From contig CAYVVG010000008.1 of assembly GCA_964455285.1 (NCBI GenBank), positions 14,269-78,268 of the forward strand: DNA of 64,000 nt. The letters run 5' to 3'. Every line of letters begins with the position of its first letter. Position 1 is the stretch's first letter. Shown here piece after piece: positions 8,390 through 17,002 of this stretch. The position numbers and the translations under genes are program-made. This DNA is from CAIVAT01 sp964455285 (GTDB taxonomy: Bacteria; Bacteroidota; Bacteroidia; Bacteroidales; FEN-979). Under the pieces are notes generated by a model. The model made no database searches. It saw nothing but the letters and a program-made list of their open reading frames with translations, and was not told the origin of the DNA.

Positions 8390-9268
8390 ATGGATACCGG
8401 TGCCCGAAATGTCAGAAAAATGGTTGGCAGTTTCCGCCAGCGTCTGGCGGGCATCCATTCGGACCGGGAGATCATCCAGTTTCTTTACCTGCTGTTTGAA
8501 AAGTGGATGGGTTGGCCGAAGGCTGAGGTCCACCTGCACTACGACCTGGTGCCGGGTCGCAGGGAACAGGATCTTTTCGAGGATGCCTTGTCGCGGCTGG
8601 AAAAGGGAGTCCCGGTGCAATACGTACTGGGAGAGGCGGCTTTCGACGGTTACACGCTCCTGGTCGATCCCCGCGTCCTCATTCCCCGGCCTGAAACCGG
8701 GGAACTCTGCGACCTGGTGCGCGGCGACCTGGCCGGTTCGGCCAACGCATCCCTTTCCATCCTCGATGTGGGCACCGGTTCAGGTTGCATCGCACTCTCG
8801 ATGGCACGCAGTTTTCCCGGGGCATCCGTGACAGGTGCCGACATCGACCCCGGAGCCCTGGCCGTCGCCGCAGGGAACGCCTCCCTGAGCCCGAACCCGG
8901 TGACGTTCATCAGGGCCGACATCCTGGACCCGGCCTGCAACAGCCTGCGCGGCCCTTACCACCTGATCATCAGCAATCCGCCCTACGTGCCGGAATCGGA
9001 GCGCGAAGAGCTGCAGAGAACGGTCGTCGGTTACGAACCGGGTCATGCCCTCTTCGTTCCCGACGACGACCCTGTTCTTTTTTACCGGGCTTTGGCCTCC
9101 TTCTCAGCCGGACACCTTTTCCCGGGAGGCTGGCTTTTTCTCGAGATCCACGAACGGTTCGGAAGTGAGGTTGTGGCTGTGGTAACGGCAGCCGGATTGA
9201 CGGAGGTGAGGATCCGAAAGGATTTTCAGGGGAAAGACCGGTTTGTCAGCGCACGAATGCCCGGATAA
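8390..9268 (+). CDS. prmC: peptide chain release factor glutamine methyltransferase PrmC
   Basis: 292 aa. An N-terminal helical domain is followed by a Rossmann methyltransferase domain with the SAM loop DVGTGSGCIALSMA (about residue 127) and the catalytic NPPY at 196-199. PrmC methylates the glutamine of the GGQ motif in RF1 and RF2 in the cytoplasm. ATG 8390 was chosen because upstream in-frame residues lie in the divergent gene; ATG 8420 (MVGSFRQRL) is also possible given the promoter position. It is convergent with the YggS gene, 8 bp apart. Confidence 0.92.
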   Translation: MDTGARNVRKMVGSFRQRLAGIHSDREIIQFLYLLFEKWMGWPKAEVHLHYDLVPGRREQDLFEDALSRLEKGVPVQYVLGEAAFDGYTLLVDPRVLIPRPETGELCDLVRGDLAGSANASLSILDVGTGSGCIALSMARSFPGASVTGADIDPGALAVAAGNASLSPNPVTFIRADILDPACNSLRGPYHLIISNPPYVPESEREELQRTVVGYEPGHALFVPDDDPVLFYRALASFSAGHLFPGGWLFLEIHERFGSEVVAVVTAAGLTEVRIRKDFQGKDRFVSARMPG

Positions 9269-9276
9269 GTCCTGGT

Positions 9277-9960
9277 TTACCCGATGCCGCCACCGGGATA
9301 GCGATTGCCGAACAGGATCGTACCCAGGCGCACCAGGGTGCTGCCTTCTTCGACCGCGATCAGGTAATCGCCCGACATTCCCATCGACACGGTGCGAAAG
9401 GATCCCTCCCCGGGGAAAAACTCATCGCGGAATTCGCGGAAATAAACGGCGAGTTGCCTGCATTCCTGCCGGATCAGCCCGGAATCGCCGGTAAAACTGT
9501 TCATCCCCATCACACCTGTGATGCGGATGTGCTCCAGGGTGCGGAACTCAGGAGAGGAGAGAAGCTCGCGGGCTTCGCAGGCCGAAAGTCCGAACTTGGT
9601 CTCTTCGGTGGCGATGTGGAACTGAAGCAGGCAGTCTATCCTGCGGCGGTTCTTCCCGGCTTCCCGGTCGACCGCTTTAAGCAGGCTGAGGCTGTCGATG
9701 CTGTGGATCAACGTGATGAACGGGGCAATTTGCCTGATCTTGTTTGATTGCAGGTGCCCGATGAAATGCCATTCGATGTCGGATGGGAGGGAGGGACGCT
9801 TTGCAACCAGTTCCTGGACCTTGTTCTCGCCGAAAATCCGCTGGCCGGCGTCGTATGCCTCCCGGATGACCGTCACCGGCTGGGTTTTCGACACGGCCAC
9901 CATCTCCACCCGGGCCGGCAGCGACCGGCGCAAATTACGGATGTTTTCGGCAACGGACAT
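9277..9960 (-). CDS. YggS/PLPBP family pyridoxal phosphate homeostasis protein
   Basis: 227 aa, alanine-racemase N-terminal-like TIM barrel. The PLP lysine is in EMVAVSKTQPV near the N-terminus. Other family marks are FGENKVQEL, WHFIGHLQSNK and the phosphate loop TVSMGMSGDY. The family binds PLP, has no known catalytic activity and helps B6 and amino-acid homeostasis. Start 9960 (MSVAENI) was preferred over the ATG at 9978, which lies almost at the predicted transcription start. The frame stays open further upstream but runs through the divergent promoter. Confidence 0.9.
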   Translation of the reverse strand: MSVAENIRNLRRSLPARVEMVAVSKTQPVTVIREAYDAGQRIFGENKVQELVAKRPSLPSDIEWHFIGHLQSNKIRQIAPFITLIHSIDSLSLLKAVDREAGKNRRRIDCLLQFHIATEETKFGLSACEARELLSSPEFRTLEHIRITGVMGMNSFTGDSGLIRQECRQLAVYFREFRDEFFPGEGSFRTVSMGMSGDYLIAVEEGSTLVRLGTILFGNRYPGGGIG

Positions 9961-9980
9961 GGGAGGGTGGTTTATCATGA

Positions 9981-9988
9981 CAAAAGTA
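9981..9988 (-). promoter_or_regulatory. -7 box of the YggS gene
   Basis: TACTTTTG on the minus strand matches TAnnTTTG exactly. It lies 20 bp before the chosen start codon. It overlaps the left arm of an inverted repeat shared with the divergent sulfatase promoter. Confidence 0.55.
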
Positions 9989-10003
9989 CGGTTTTGACCG
10001 TAC
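9986..10003. repeat. 7-bp inverted repeat between divergent promoters
   Basis: GTACGGT and ACCGTAC are perfect reverse complements separated by four bases (TTTG). The central TTTG coincides with the -33 element of the plus-strand promoter, and the left arm overlaps the minus-strand -7 box. This is the position expected of an operator, although a chance palindrome cannot be excluded. Confidence 0.45.
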
Positions 10004-10023
10004 GTCGCTGCAACGTACCTTTG
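9993..10023 (+). promoter_or_regulatory. promoter of the LTA-synthase-like gene
   Basis: TTTG at 9993-9996 and TACCTTTG at 10016-10023 are separated by exactly 19 bp, the spacing of the Bacteroidota -33/-7 promoter. The ATG follows 13 bp downstream. Confidence 0.7.
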
Positions 10024-10036
10024 CATTTTTTCCGGG

Positions 10037-11893
10037 ATGCGAAAGATACCGTTTTCTTTACTGAGGCAGTTCCTTTTCTGGATCCTCTTCTTCGACCTGA
10101 CACGGTTAATCTTCATCGCCTGGCATCTGCCGATCTTACGGGCCGAGAAGATCGGGGCGGGGGAGGTGGTCGGTATCTTTATCCATTCCCTGAAACTGGA
10201 TATTGCTACTGCATGCTATTTCCTGCTTATACCCTGGCTGATCAGCCTCGTCCAGTCGGTATGGAGCCGTCGGTGGCTCGATACCCTCAACCTGGTATAC
10301 AGTTCCGTCATGATTACCGCCTACAGCCTGACCATGGCCGGAGAGATGGGCATTTATGCCGAATGGAAAACCAAGCTCACGTATAAAGTCCTCAAGTACT
10401 TCAACCATCCCGGCGAAATCTTCAATTCGGCCGAAACGGGGACGTTCTATCTTCTATTCATGATATTTTTGATTACCGGAATTGCAGGGATCGTGGCGTA
10501 CGTGAGGATCTTTTATCTGAGGGTCCATGGAACCGCCCGGAACCTCTGGTTCACCCTGATATTCCTGGTTGCGGCCCCCGTGCCCCTTTTCATTGGGATG
10601 CGCGGAGGCATTCAGCAGATCCCCATCAACCAGAGTGAGTGTTATTTCTCCGATCACAACATCCTGAACATTTCGGCGGTGAACAACATGTTCAACCTGT
10701 ACATCAGTGTATTTGAGAACCTGGCGAATTTCGATCACAATCCCTATGTTTTCATGGGCCGGGAGCAGGCCGGGAAGATCATGCACTCGATCTACCGGGG
10801 AAAGGATGATACGGTGGCCAGGGTGCTGACCACCGGCCGGCCCAACATCGTGCTGATCATTCTCGAAAGCTGGTCGTCCGACCTCATCGAAGCCCTGGGG
10901 GGCGAACCGGGAATAACCCCGGAGTTCGGGAAACTTGCCGGGAGGGGCATCCTGTTCGACCAGGTGTACGCCTCCGGGTCCCGGTCGGAGCAGGGCATGG
11001 CCAGTATCTTCGGAGGATTTCCGGCCCATCCCGTCAGTTCGATCACTGTTCAGCCCGACAAGTTCGTTAAACTTCCCAGCCTGGTGAGGGTGCTGAAGCA
11101 GCAGGGATACAGCAGTGCCTTTTATTTCGGGGGGCAGCTGATCTATGGCAACATAAAAAGCTACATCATTTTCAACGGATTCGACAGGGTCACTGAGGGT
11201 AAAGATTTTCCGGAGAGCCTCCCGCAGGGAAAACTCGGTATTCACGATGGTCACACCCTGAATTATATGGTCAGGGATGCGGGTACTCTGAAAACACCCT
11301 TCTTCGCTTCCCTTTTTACGCTAAGCACTCATTCCCCCTGGGATCAGCCCTTTGAAAAGCCGCTGAAATGGGGTGACAACGAGAGGGAATATATCAATGC
11401 CGCCTTCTATACCGACCATTGCCTGGGGGAGTTCATCCGTGCGGCTGAAAAGGAACCCTGGTACCCGGAAACGCTGTTCATCCTGGTGGCCGATCACAGC
11501 CACAATTCTTACAGGAACTGGCATCCCGCCTCGAAGGAGTACCATCGCATTCCCCTGCTGTTTTATGGAGAGGTGATCCGGAAAGAGTTTCGCGGCACGG
11601 TCTGCCATAAAATGGGGAACCAGCACGACCTGGCTGCGACGCTCCTGGGTCAGCTGTCGCTTTCAGCGAAGGCATTCCGGTACAGCAAAGACCTGCTGAA
11701 CCCGGGCACCCCCGACTTTGCCTATTACACCACCGAAGACGGAATGGGTTGGATCAGGCCATCAGGGTACTTTACCTGGGATAAGGGACCCGATTTCTAT
11801 TACTGGTGGAGCGATCCGAAACTCCCCGACAGCATCCGGCAGGAGGGAAGGGCCTACCTGCAGACGGTGTTCGGGGAGTATATGGATAACTAA
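10037..11893 (+). CDS. LTA synthase family sulfatase/phosphoglycerol transferase
   Basis: 618 aa. Five N-terminal transmembrane helices (about residues 10-190) precede a large extracytoplasmic alkaline-phosphatase-like domain. Metal and catalytic-site motifs visible are IVLIILESWSS, SGSRSEQGMASIFGGFPA (probable nucleophile Ser), THSPWDQP and LFILVADHSH. Gram-positive homologues polymerise glycerol phosphate. In Bacteroidota, which lack LTA, relatives probably transfer phosphoglycerol or phosphoethanolamine to envelope glycans or lipids. The substrate here is unknown. It is transcribed from its own promoter, divergent from the YggS gene and convergent with the DUF1015 gene. Confidence 0.85.
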   Translation: MRKIPFSLLRQFLFWILFFDLTRLIFIAWHLPILRAEKIGAGEVVGIFIHSLKLDIATACYFLLIPWLISLVQSVWSRRWLDTLNLVYSSVMITAYSLTMAGEMGIYAEWKTKLTYKVLKYFNHPGEIFNSAETGTFYLLFMIFLITGIAGIVAYVRIFYLRVHGTARNLWFTLIFLVAAPVPLFIGMRGGIQQIPINQSECYFSDHNILNISAVNNMFNLYISVFENLANFDHNPYVFMGREQAGKIMHSIYRGKDDTVARVLTTGRPNIVLIILESWSSDLIEALGGEPGITPEFGKLAGRGILFDQVYASGSRSEQGMASIFGGFPAHPVSSITVQPDKFVKLPSLVRVLKQQGYSSAFYFGGQLIYGNIKSYIIFNGFDRVTEGKDFPESLPQGKLGIHDGHTLNYMVRDAGTLKTPFFASLFTLSTHSPWDQPFEKPLKWGDNEREYINAAFYTDHCLGEFIRAAEKEPWYPETLFILVADHSHNSYRNWHPASKEYHRIPLLFYGEVIRKEFRGTVCHKMGNQHDLAATLLGQLSLSAKAFRYSKDLLNPGTPDFAYYTTEDGMGWIRPSGYFTWDKGPDFYYWWSDPKLPDSIRQEGRAYLQTVFGEYMDN

Positions 11894-11902
11894 TGCGAAC
11901 GG

Positions 11903-13150
11903 TTATTGCAGCAAATGCACAACCAGTCCCGAGCGGAGCTTGGGTTCGAACCAGGTGGTCTTGGGAGGCATGATGTTGCCCGAGTCGGCGATGTCGATCA
12001 GTTGTTTCATCGAAACCGGGTACAGGGCAAATGCCGCCTTCATTTCCCCGGAGTCAACCCTCTTCTGCAACTCACCCAATCCGCGGATCCCACCAACGAA
12101 ATCGATCCGGTTTGAAGTCCGTAAGTCTTTTATATCCAAAATTTTGTCGAGGACCAGGCGCGACAGGATGGTGACATCGAGCACCCCGATGGGGTCGGCA
12201 TCGTTGTAGGTGCCTTCCCGGGCAGTCAGCGAGTACCATTCCCCGTCGAGGTAAAGTCCGAAATTATGCAGGAAGGAGGGCTTGTAGATGCCGGCCCCCT
12301 TCTTTTCCACGTTGAACACCGGTTCGAGTTTCTTCAGAAATTCTTCGCTGGTCATCCCGTTCAGATCGCGAACCACCCGGTTATAATCGATGATGGTCAG
12401 CTGGTTATCGGGAAAGTGAACTGCCAGGAAGTAGTTATACTCCTCGAAGCCGGTGTGGGCCGGGTTGTTCATTCGCTTTTCATTGCCGACCAGGGCGGCT
12501 GCGGCGGTGCGGTGATGGCCGTCGGCGACGTATGTGAAAGGAATGTTCCCGAACAGGGTGACGATCCGGTCGATGATGGGACGGTCGCGGATCACCCAGA
12601 AATGGTGCCCGACGCCGTCGACCGACACGAAATCGTATTCCGGTGCGTGAGCGGCAACGAATCCCGCGACCAGCGAGTCGATTTCGGGTACCGCCGGATA
12701 GGTGAAGAACACCGGCTCCATGTTGGCGTTGGTGATCCGCACGTGTTTCATGCGGTCCTCCTCCTTGTCCTTGCGTGTCAGCTCATGTTTGCGGATAATG
12801 CCGTTCATGTAATCGGAGACCCCGGCGCAGCCTACGATGCCGTATTGGGTGCGACCGTTCATCGTTTGGGCATAAATGTACAGCAGGTCTTCGCTGTCGG
12901 GCACCAGCCAGCCCTCTTCACGGAAGCGGTCGAAATTTTCCCTGGCCTTGTCATAGACAGGTTGTGAATGGATATCGACGGTCGGGGGCAGGTCGATTTC
13001 CGGTTTGATGATATGGAGCAGTGAATAGGGGTTTCCCTTTGCTTCCATCCGGGCTTCGTCGGAATTGAGCACGTCATAGGGCCGTGACGCCAGGTCGCGG
13101 GCCAGTGACACGGGGGGACGCAATCCCCTGAAAGGTTTGAGAATAGCCAT
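11903..13150 (-). CDS. DUF1015 family protein
   Basis: 415 aa. It begins AILKPFRGLRPP, with SRPYDVLNSDEAR and KGNPYSLLHIIKPEID, and later YVADGHHRTAAAA; all are hallmarks of DUF1015. The DGHHR motif is ParB/Srx-like, so a nucleotide- or phosphate-related activity has been suspected for the family, but no reaction is established. It lies downstream of serA and serC with one small gene between. A serC-serA-DUF1015 order is, to my knowledge, recurrent in Bacteroidota, which hints at a link to serine or phosphoserine metabolism. Confidence 0.88.
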   Translation of the reverse strand: MAILKPFRGLRPPVSLARDLASRPYDVLNSDEARMEAKGNPYSLLHIIKPEIDLPPTVDIHSQPVYDKARENFDRFREEGWLVPDSEDLLYIYAQTMNGRTQYGIVGCAGVSDYMNGIIRKHELTRKDKEEDRMKHVRITNANMEPVFFTYPAVPEIDSLVAGFVAAHAPEYDFVSVDGVGHHFWVIRDRPIIDRIVTLFGNIPFTYVADGHHRTAAAALVGNEKRMNNPAHTGFEEYNYFLAVHFPDNQLTIIDYNRVVRDLNGMTSEEFLKKLEPVFNVEKKGAGIYKPSFLHNFGLYLDGEWYSLTAREGTYNDADPIGVLDVTILSRLVLDKILDIKDLRTSNRIDFVGGIRGLGELQKRVDSGEMKAAFALYPVSMKQLIDIADSGNIMPPKTTWFEPKLRSGLVVHLLQ

Positions 13151-13225
13151 AGAAATAGTGAGTTTGTATTGATTTAAGTAAGGGAAAGCGTTGGCAGCAG
13201 GTGGCAGTGGTTTTCAGTCCGTGTT

Positions 13226-13651
13226 TCAGTCGATATTGTCGTCATCATCCGATTCTCCGGGTTTCACACTTCGCTGCAGCGAGCCGATCAGGGCGCCGAT
13301 CATCTTGGTCATCTCCATCAGGCGGTTTTTTGATTCGTCGTACTCGCTGTCACTCATGATCCCCCGGCTTTGGGCAATGGTCGAAAGGACCACACATTCA
13401 CGCACGGAACTTTTGGCCATCTTCAGGTAATAAACAAACTGGCTTTTGTTCCGCGAAGACCCTTCCGCGATATTCAGCGGAATGCCGAGTGAGGCCGAAA
13501 GGAAACGGTCGAATAAGACCCGGAAAGAGGGGTCTTCTTTTGCCTTTTTTATCATCAGGTGCACCCAGTCGACATATTCGAGCGCCTTGTGGTACACCCT
13601 CAGGTCTTCGAATCTGAAGAAAGTCGCTGGCCTGTCGTGTTCGCTGTCCAT
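13226..13651 (-). CDS. four-helix-bundle protein (S23 family)
   Basis: 141 aa. It contains FEDLRVYHKALEYVDWVH, SLGIPLNIAEGSSRN and YYLKMAKSSVRECVV, the conserved signature of S23/four-helix-bundle proteins, first known from 23S rRNA intervening sequences. It ends in a very acidic tail (ESDDDDNID). Here it is a stand-alone gene, not in rRNA. It lies between serA and the DUF1015 gene in the same direction. Function is unknown; homologues form pentameric bundles. It may ride along in the serine operon. Confidence 0.85.
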   Translation of the reverse strand: MDSEHDRPATFFRFEDLRVYHKALEYVDWVHLMIKKAKEDPSFRVLFDRFLSASLGIPLNIAEGSSRNKSQFVYYLKMAKSSVRECVVLSTIAQSRGIMSDSEYDESKNRLMEMTKMIGALIGSLQRSVKPGESDDDDNID

Positions 13652-13699
13652 AATTCAGTGTATTAGAGATGGATGAATAGAGAAAGTTCCTCCGGCCTG

Positions 13700-14623
13700 T
13701 CACTTGTTCACCTGGAAGGTTTTATCTCCGTCGCGGATGAATTTTACAATCTGACGTGCGGCGGCAATTCCCGCGTTGATATTGGCTTCTTCAGTCTGGG
13801 CTCCCATTTTCTTGGGAGTGCAGAAAAACTTCGCCTTGAAGGAGTTTTCGATCTCGGCTTTATTCGTCGGCTCGACGTCGGTGAGGTAGGCAAAATCCTT
13901 GCGGTCCTGGAACATCCTGAGCAGATCTCCTTCATGGATCACTTCGGCCCGTGCCGTATTCACCAGGCAGGCCGGGGCCGGCATGCGCGAAAGAAGGGCA
14001 TAGTTCACCGACAGTTTGGTCTGGCTGTTGGCCGGAATGTGGAGCGAAATATAGTGACAGGTACTGTACAGATCTTCCACCGTACCGACCCATTTCACCC
14101 CGTCCTTCTCAATATCCTGCCGGGAAACATAAGGATCGAATGCGTAGACATCCATTCCAAATCCTTTGGCGATGCGCGCCACATTCTTCCCTACATACCC
14201 GTAAGCGTGGATCCCCAGCTTTTTTCCCATCAGTTCACTGCCCGATTTGCCGTTGAAAAAGCCCCTGGCGTAATACACCATCATGCCGAGGGCCAGTTCG
14301 GCCACCGCATTCGAGTTTTGCCCGGGGGTGTTCATGGCCACGATCCCTTTGGCGGTACATGCCTGCAGGTCAATGTTGTCATAGCCTGCTCCGGCCCTGA
14401 CGATGATCTTCAGGTTTTTCCCCGCTTCGATCACGGCATTGTCGGCTTTATCGCTCCGGATGATCACGGCATCCACGTCGGCAACGGCGCGGATGAAATC
14501 ATCCTGGCCGGTATAGTTTTCCAGGAGGGCAAGCTCGAACCCGGCTTCCTCCACCACTTTTCTGATGCCCTTCACCGCCACGGGGGCAAAAGGCTTGTCG
14601 GTTGCGACCAGTACTTTTGTCAT
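13700..14623 (-). CDS. serA: D-3-phosphoglycerate dehydrogenase, short type
   Basis: 307 aa 2-hydroxyacid dehydrogenase of about the minimal length, without the C-terminal ACT domain, so no serine feedback through ACT is expected. Visible are the substrate arginine (VRAGAGYDNID), the NAD-binding turn HAYGYVGKNVA and the glutamate in DVEPTNKAEI. At the usual catalytic histidine position the sequence reads TPKKMGAQTEEANINAG, so Lys replaces His, which I believe is usual for this short type. The enzyme oxidises 3-phosphoglycerate to 3-phosphohydroxypyruvate with NAD. The gene follows serC by 20 bp in a serine-synthesis operon; serB is not in the window. Confidence 0.92.
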   Translation of the reverse strand: MTKVLVATDKPFAPVAVKGIRKVVEEAGFELALLENYTGQDDFIRAVADVDAVIIRSDKADNAVIEAGKNLKIIVRAGAGYDNIDLQACTAKGIVAMNTPGQNSNAVAELALGMMVYYARGFFNGKSGSELMGKKLGIHAYGYVGKNVARIAKGFGMDVYAFDPYVSRQDIEKDGVKWVGTVEDLYSTCHYISLHIPANSQTKLSVNYALLSRMPAPACLVNTARAEVIHEGDLLRMFQDRKDFAYLTDVEPTNKAEIENSFKAKFFCTPKKMGAQTEEANINAGIAAARQIVKFIRDGDKTFQVNK

Positions 14624-14643
14624 TTCAGTCAGTTTTCGGATCG

Positions 14644-15714
14644 TTATACGTTTGCTTTTTCAAATTCCTGCATGGCATCGACCAGGGCCTGGACACTTTC
14701 CAGCGGCATGGCGTTATACACCGAAGCCCTGAAACCGCCCACCGAACGATGACCTTTGATGCCGATCATGCCTTTCGTCTTTGCGAATTCCATGAAGGCA
14801 TCTTCCTTGTCTTTATATGCCTCTTTCATGACGAAACAGATGTTCATCAGCGAACGGCTCTCTTTTTCGACCGTTCCGGTGAAGATCCGGCTGTTGTCGA
14901 TGGCGGTGTACAGGAGGTCCGCCTTCTTTTTGTTCATGGCTTCGATGGCCGAAACACCGCCCAGGCCCTTGATCCAGCGGAGCGTCTCAAGGCAGGTGTA
15001 AATGGCGAATACAGGCGGGGTGTTGTACAGCGAAGGCTCCTTGGTGTGGGTGGCATAGCTCAGCATGGTGGGAATCTTGCGTTCGACTTTCGAGAGCAGT
15101 TCTTCCTTCAGGATGACGAAAGTGACCCCTGCCGGACCCAGGTTTTTCTGCGCTCCGCCATAGATCATGGCATATTTGGAAACATCGACCGGGCGGCTGA
15201 GAATGTCCGACGACATGTCGGCGATCAGGGGAACGGGGCATTCGATGTCGGTTTTCAGTTCGGAACCGTAAATGGTGTTGTTGGTGGTGATGTGAAAATA
15301 GTCGGCATCGGCGGGGATGGTGTATCCCTTTGGAATGTAGGTGAAGTTTTTGTCGGCGGAGGTCGCCACGACGTTGACCTCGCCGAAAAATTTGGCCTCC
15401 TTGATCGCTTTCTGCGCCCAGACACCGGTTTCGAGATAGGCAGCCTTGCGGTTGAGGAAATTGTAAGGCACCATGCAGAACTGGAGGCTGGCTCCGCCGC
15501 CCAGGAAGATCACCTGGTAACCTGCGGGGATGTTCAGCAACTCTTTAAAAAGTGCCACGGTCTCATCCAGGATCGCCTGAAAGTCTTTGCTCCGGTGTGA
15601 GATCTCCAGAATCGAAAGTCCGGTGTTGTTGAGATTCAGGATGGCCTTGGCCGAATTTTCGATCGCGACCTGCGGAAGGATGGAGGGCCCTGCATTGAAA
15701 TTGTGCTTTTTCAT
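14644..15714 (-). CDS. serC: 3-phosphoserine/phosphohydroxythreonine transaminase
   Basis: 356-aa class V aminotransferase. The PLP lysine is in YGGAQKNLGPAGVTFV. Other family marks are KHNFNAGPSILP, LGGGASLQF and GHRSVGGFRASVYNAMP, the last binding the phosphate group. It converts 3-phosphohydroxypyruvate to phosphoserine and also serves B6 synthesis in many bacteria. It is the first gene of the serC-serA run, with its own -7 box about 60 bp upstream, divergent from the acyl-CoA reductase gene. Confidence 0.95.
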   Translation of the reverse strand: MKKHNFNAGPSILPQVAIENSAKAILNLNNTGLSILEISHRSKDFQAILDETVALFKELLNIPAGYQVIFLGGGASLQFCMVPYNFLNRKAAYLETGVWAQKAIKEAKFFGEVNVVATSADKNFTYIPKGYTIPADADYFHITTNNTIYGSELKTDIECPVPLIADMSSDILSRPVDVSKYAMIYGGAQKNLGPAGVTFVILKEELLSKVERKIPTMLSYATHTKEPSLYNTPPVFAIYTCLETLRWIKGLGGVSAIEAMNKKKADLLYTAIDNSRIFTGTVEKESRSLMNICFVMKEAYKDKEDAFMEFAKTKGMIGIKGHRSVGGFRASVYNAMPLESVQALVDAMQEFEKANV

Positions 15715-15775
15715 GACTTTGGTAGTTTAAAATACAATGAGTTGTAGATGGAATAGTCGTGCAATAATAAGAAAA

Positions 15776-15783
15776 CAAAGTTA
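15776..15783 (-). promoter_or_regulatory. serC: -7 box of serC
   Basis: TAACTTTG on the minus strand, an exact TAnnTTTG match in an AT-rich stretch, 61 bp before the serC ATG. Upstream T-runs could serve as the -33 element, but none matches with clean 19-bp spacing. Confidence 0.5.
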
Positions 15784-15872
15784 ATCACAAAAAATAAAAA
15801 AAACATTATTTTTTCTATCGGCATGGTCCGAAAAGTGGCGGTGTTTTCGCATACCGCCCCGGGGAAATGCAC

Positions 15873-15880
15873 TACCTTTG
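15873..15880 (+). promoter_or_regulatory. -7 box of the acyl-CoA reductase gene
   Basis: TACCTTTG, an exact -7 match, only 6 bp before ATG 15887. The transcript would be nearly leaderless. No clear -33 TTTG at the right distance. Confidence 0.5.
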
Positions 15881-15886
15881 CAGGCC

Positions 15887-16942
15887 ATGAAGACCGATCA
15901 GCGGATCCTGCCTTTTCTGAAGCTGGGAGAGAAACTCCGTCACCTCTCCGGGGAACCGTCGGGACTGTATCCGGAAGATGAGCCGATGGTGGGGGCTATG
16001 AACGCAGCTGTCGCTGCCAACCCGTGGTTCACCCTCCCGATGGTCGGGAACGCCCTGGCCAGCCTGGGCGAAGCACTCACCGCCGGTGCGATGGAACAGT
16101 GGCTGGCACCCTACCGTGAACGGTTGGACAGGGCAGGACCACCCCGGCGGATCGGTGTGGTCATGGCCGGTAATGTTCCGGCTGTGGGATTCCATGACTT
16201 CCTGTCGGTCCTGCTGGCCGGCCACCGGATCGTGGCCCGGCTGTCGGCTTCCGACGACCTGCTGCTGCCTGCCATGGCCGAGATCCTGTGCCGGGCCGAG
16301 CCAGGGTTCCGCGACCGGATCACCTTTACCGGGGGAAAACTGGAGGGCTTCAACGCAGTCATAGCAACAGGATCCGGAAACACCTCCCGCTATTTCGAGT
16401 ATTACTTCCGCGATGTCCCGCATATCATACGAAAAAACAGGAACGGCATCGCCATCCTCTCAGGAGAAGAGACCCCCGGTGAACTCGTGGGACTCTCCGA
16501 CGACATCCTTCTGTACTTTGGCCTTGGCTGCCGGAACGTCTCCAAGCTATTCGTACCCCCGGGTTACGACTTTGACCCGCTGGCACGGGCACTTGAAGAG
16601 CACCGCGACCTTCTGCATCACAACAAGTACAGGAACAACTACGACTACCAGCGTTCGGTATTCCTTCTGAACGGCACCCGGTTTTACGAAGCAGGGCCTA
16701 TCCTCCTGCGTGAAGACAGCGCCATCGCTTCGCCGGTATCGGTCGTTCACTATGAATATTACCACGATGACGGTTCACCGGACGATAGCTTCCGCAGCCA
16801 GCGGGATGACATTCAGTGTGTGGTCAGCGCCACCGCACGCACCTTCCCGGTCATTCCGCCCGGTATGGCACAGAAACCGGCCCTGTGGGAGTATGCCGAC
16901 GGGGTCGATACCATGGAATTCCTGCTTTCCATTCCGCAATGA
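15887..16942 (+). CDS. acyl-CoA reductase-like protein (LuxC family)
   Basis: 351 aa, aldehyde-dehydrogenase-like fold. It has PPRRIGVVMAGNVPAVGFHDF in the nucleotide-binding part and GLGCRNVSKLFVP, with the likely catalytic cysteine. LuxC homologues reduce acyl groups to aldehydes with NADPH. This version is shorter than bioluminescence LuxC proteins (about 480 aa), as in other Bacteroidota. ATG 15887 was chosen over a TTG at 15878, which lies inside the promoter box. It is divergent from serC. The substrate and pathway are unknown; there is no LuxD or LuxE partner nearby. Confidence 0.75.
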   Translation: MKTDQRILPFLKLGEKLRHLSGEPSGLYPEDEPMVGAMNAAVAANPWFTLPMVGNALASLGEALTAGAMEQWLAPYRERLDRAGPPRRIGVVMAGNVPAVGFHDFLSVLLAGHRIVARLSASDDLLLPAMAEILCRAEPGFRDRITFTGGKLEGFNAVIATGSGNTSRYFEYYFRDVPHIIRKNRNGIAILSGEETPGELVGLSDDILLYFGLGCRNVSKLFVPPGYDFDPLARALEEHRDLLHHNKYRNNYDYQRSVFLLNGTRFYEAGPILLREDSAIASPVSVVHYEYYHDDGSPDDSFRSQRDDIQCVVSATARTFPVIPPGMAQKPALWEYADGVDTMEFLLSIPQ

Positions 16943-16951
16943 TAAAATTTC

Positions 16952-16982
16952 TTTGCAATTCAATTTAGAATCATTAATTTTG
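16952..16982 (+). promoter_or_regulatory. rpmE2: promoter of the L31 gene
   Basis: TTTG at 16952-16955 and TAATTTTG at 16975-16982 with exactly 19 bp between, an ideal Bacteroidota housekeeping promoter. The L31 ATG is 20 bp further on. Confidence 0.75.
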
Positions 16983-17002
16983 CACCCTCAAAATAAGATG
17001 CA

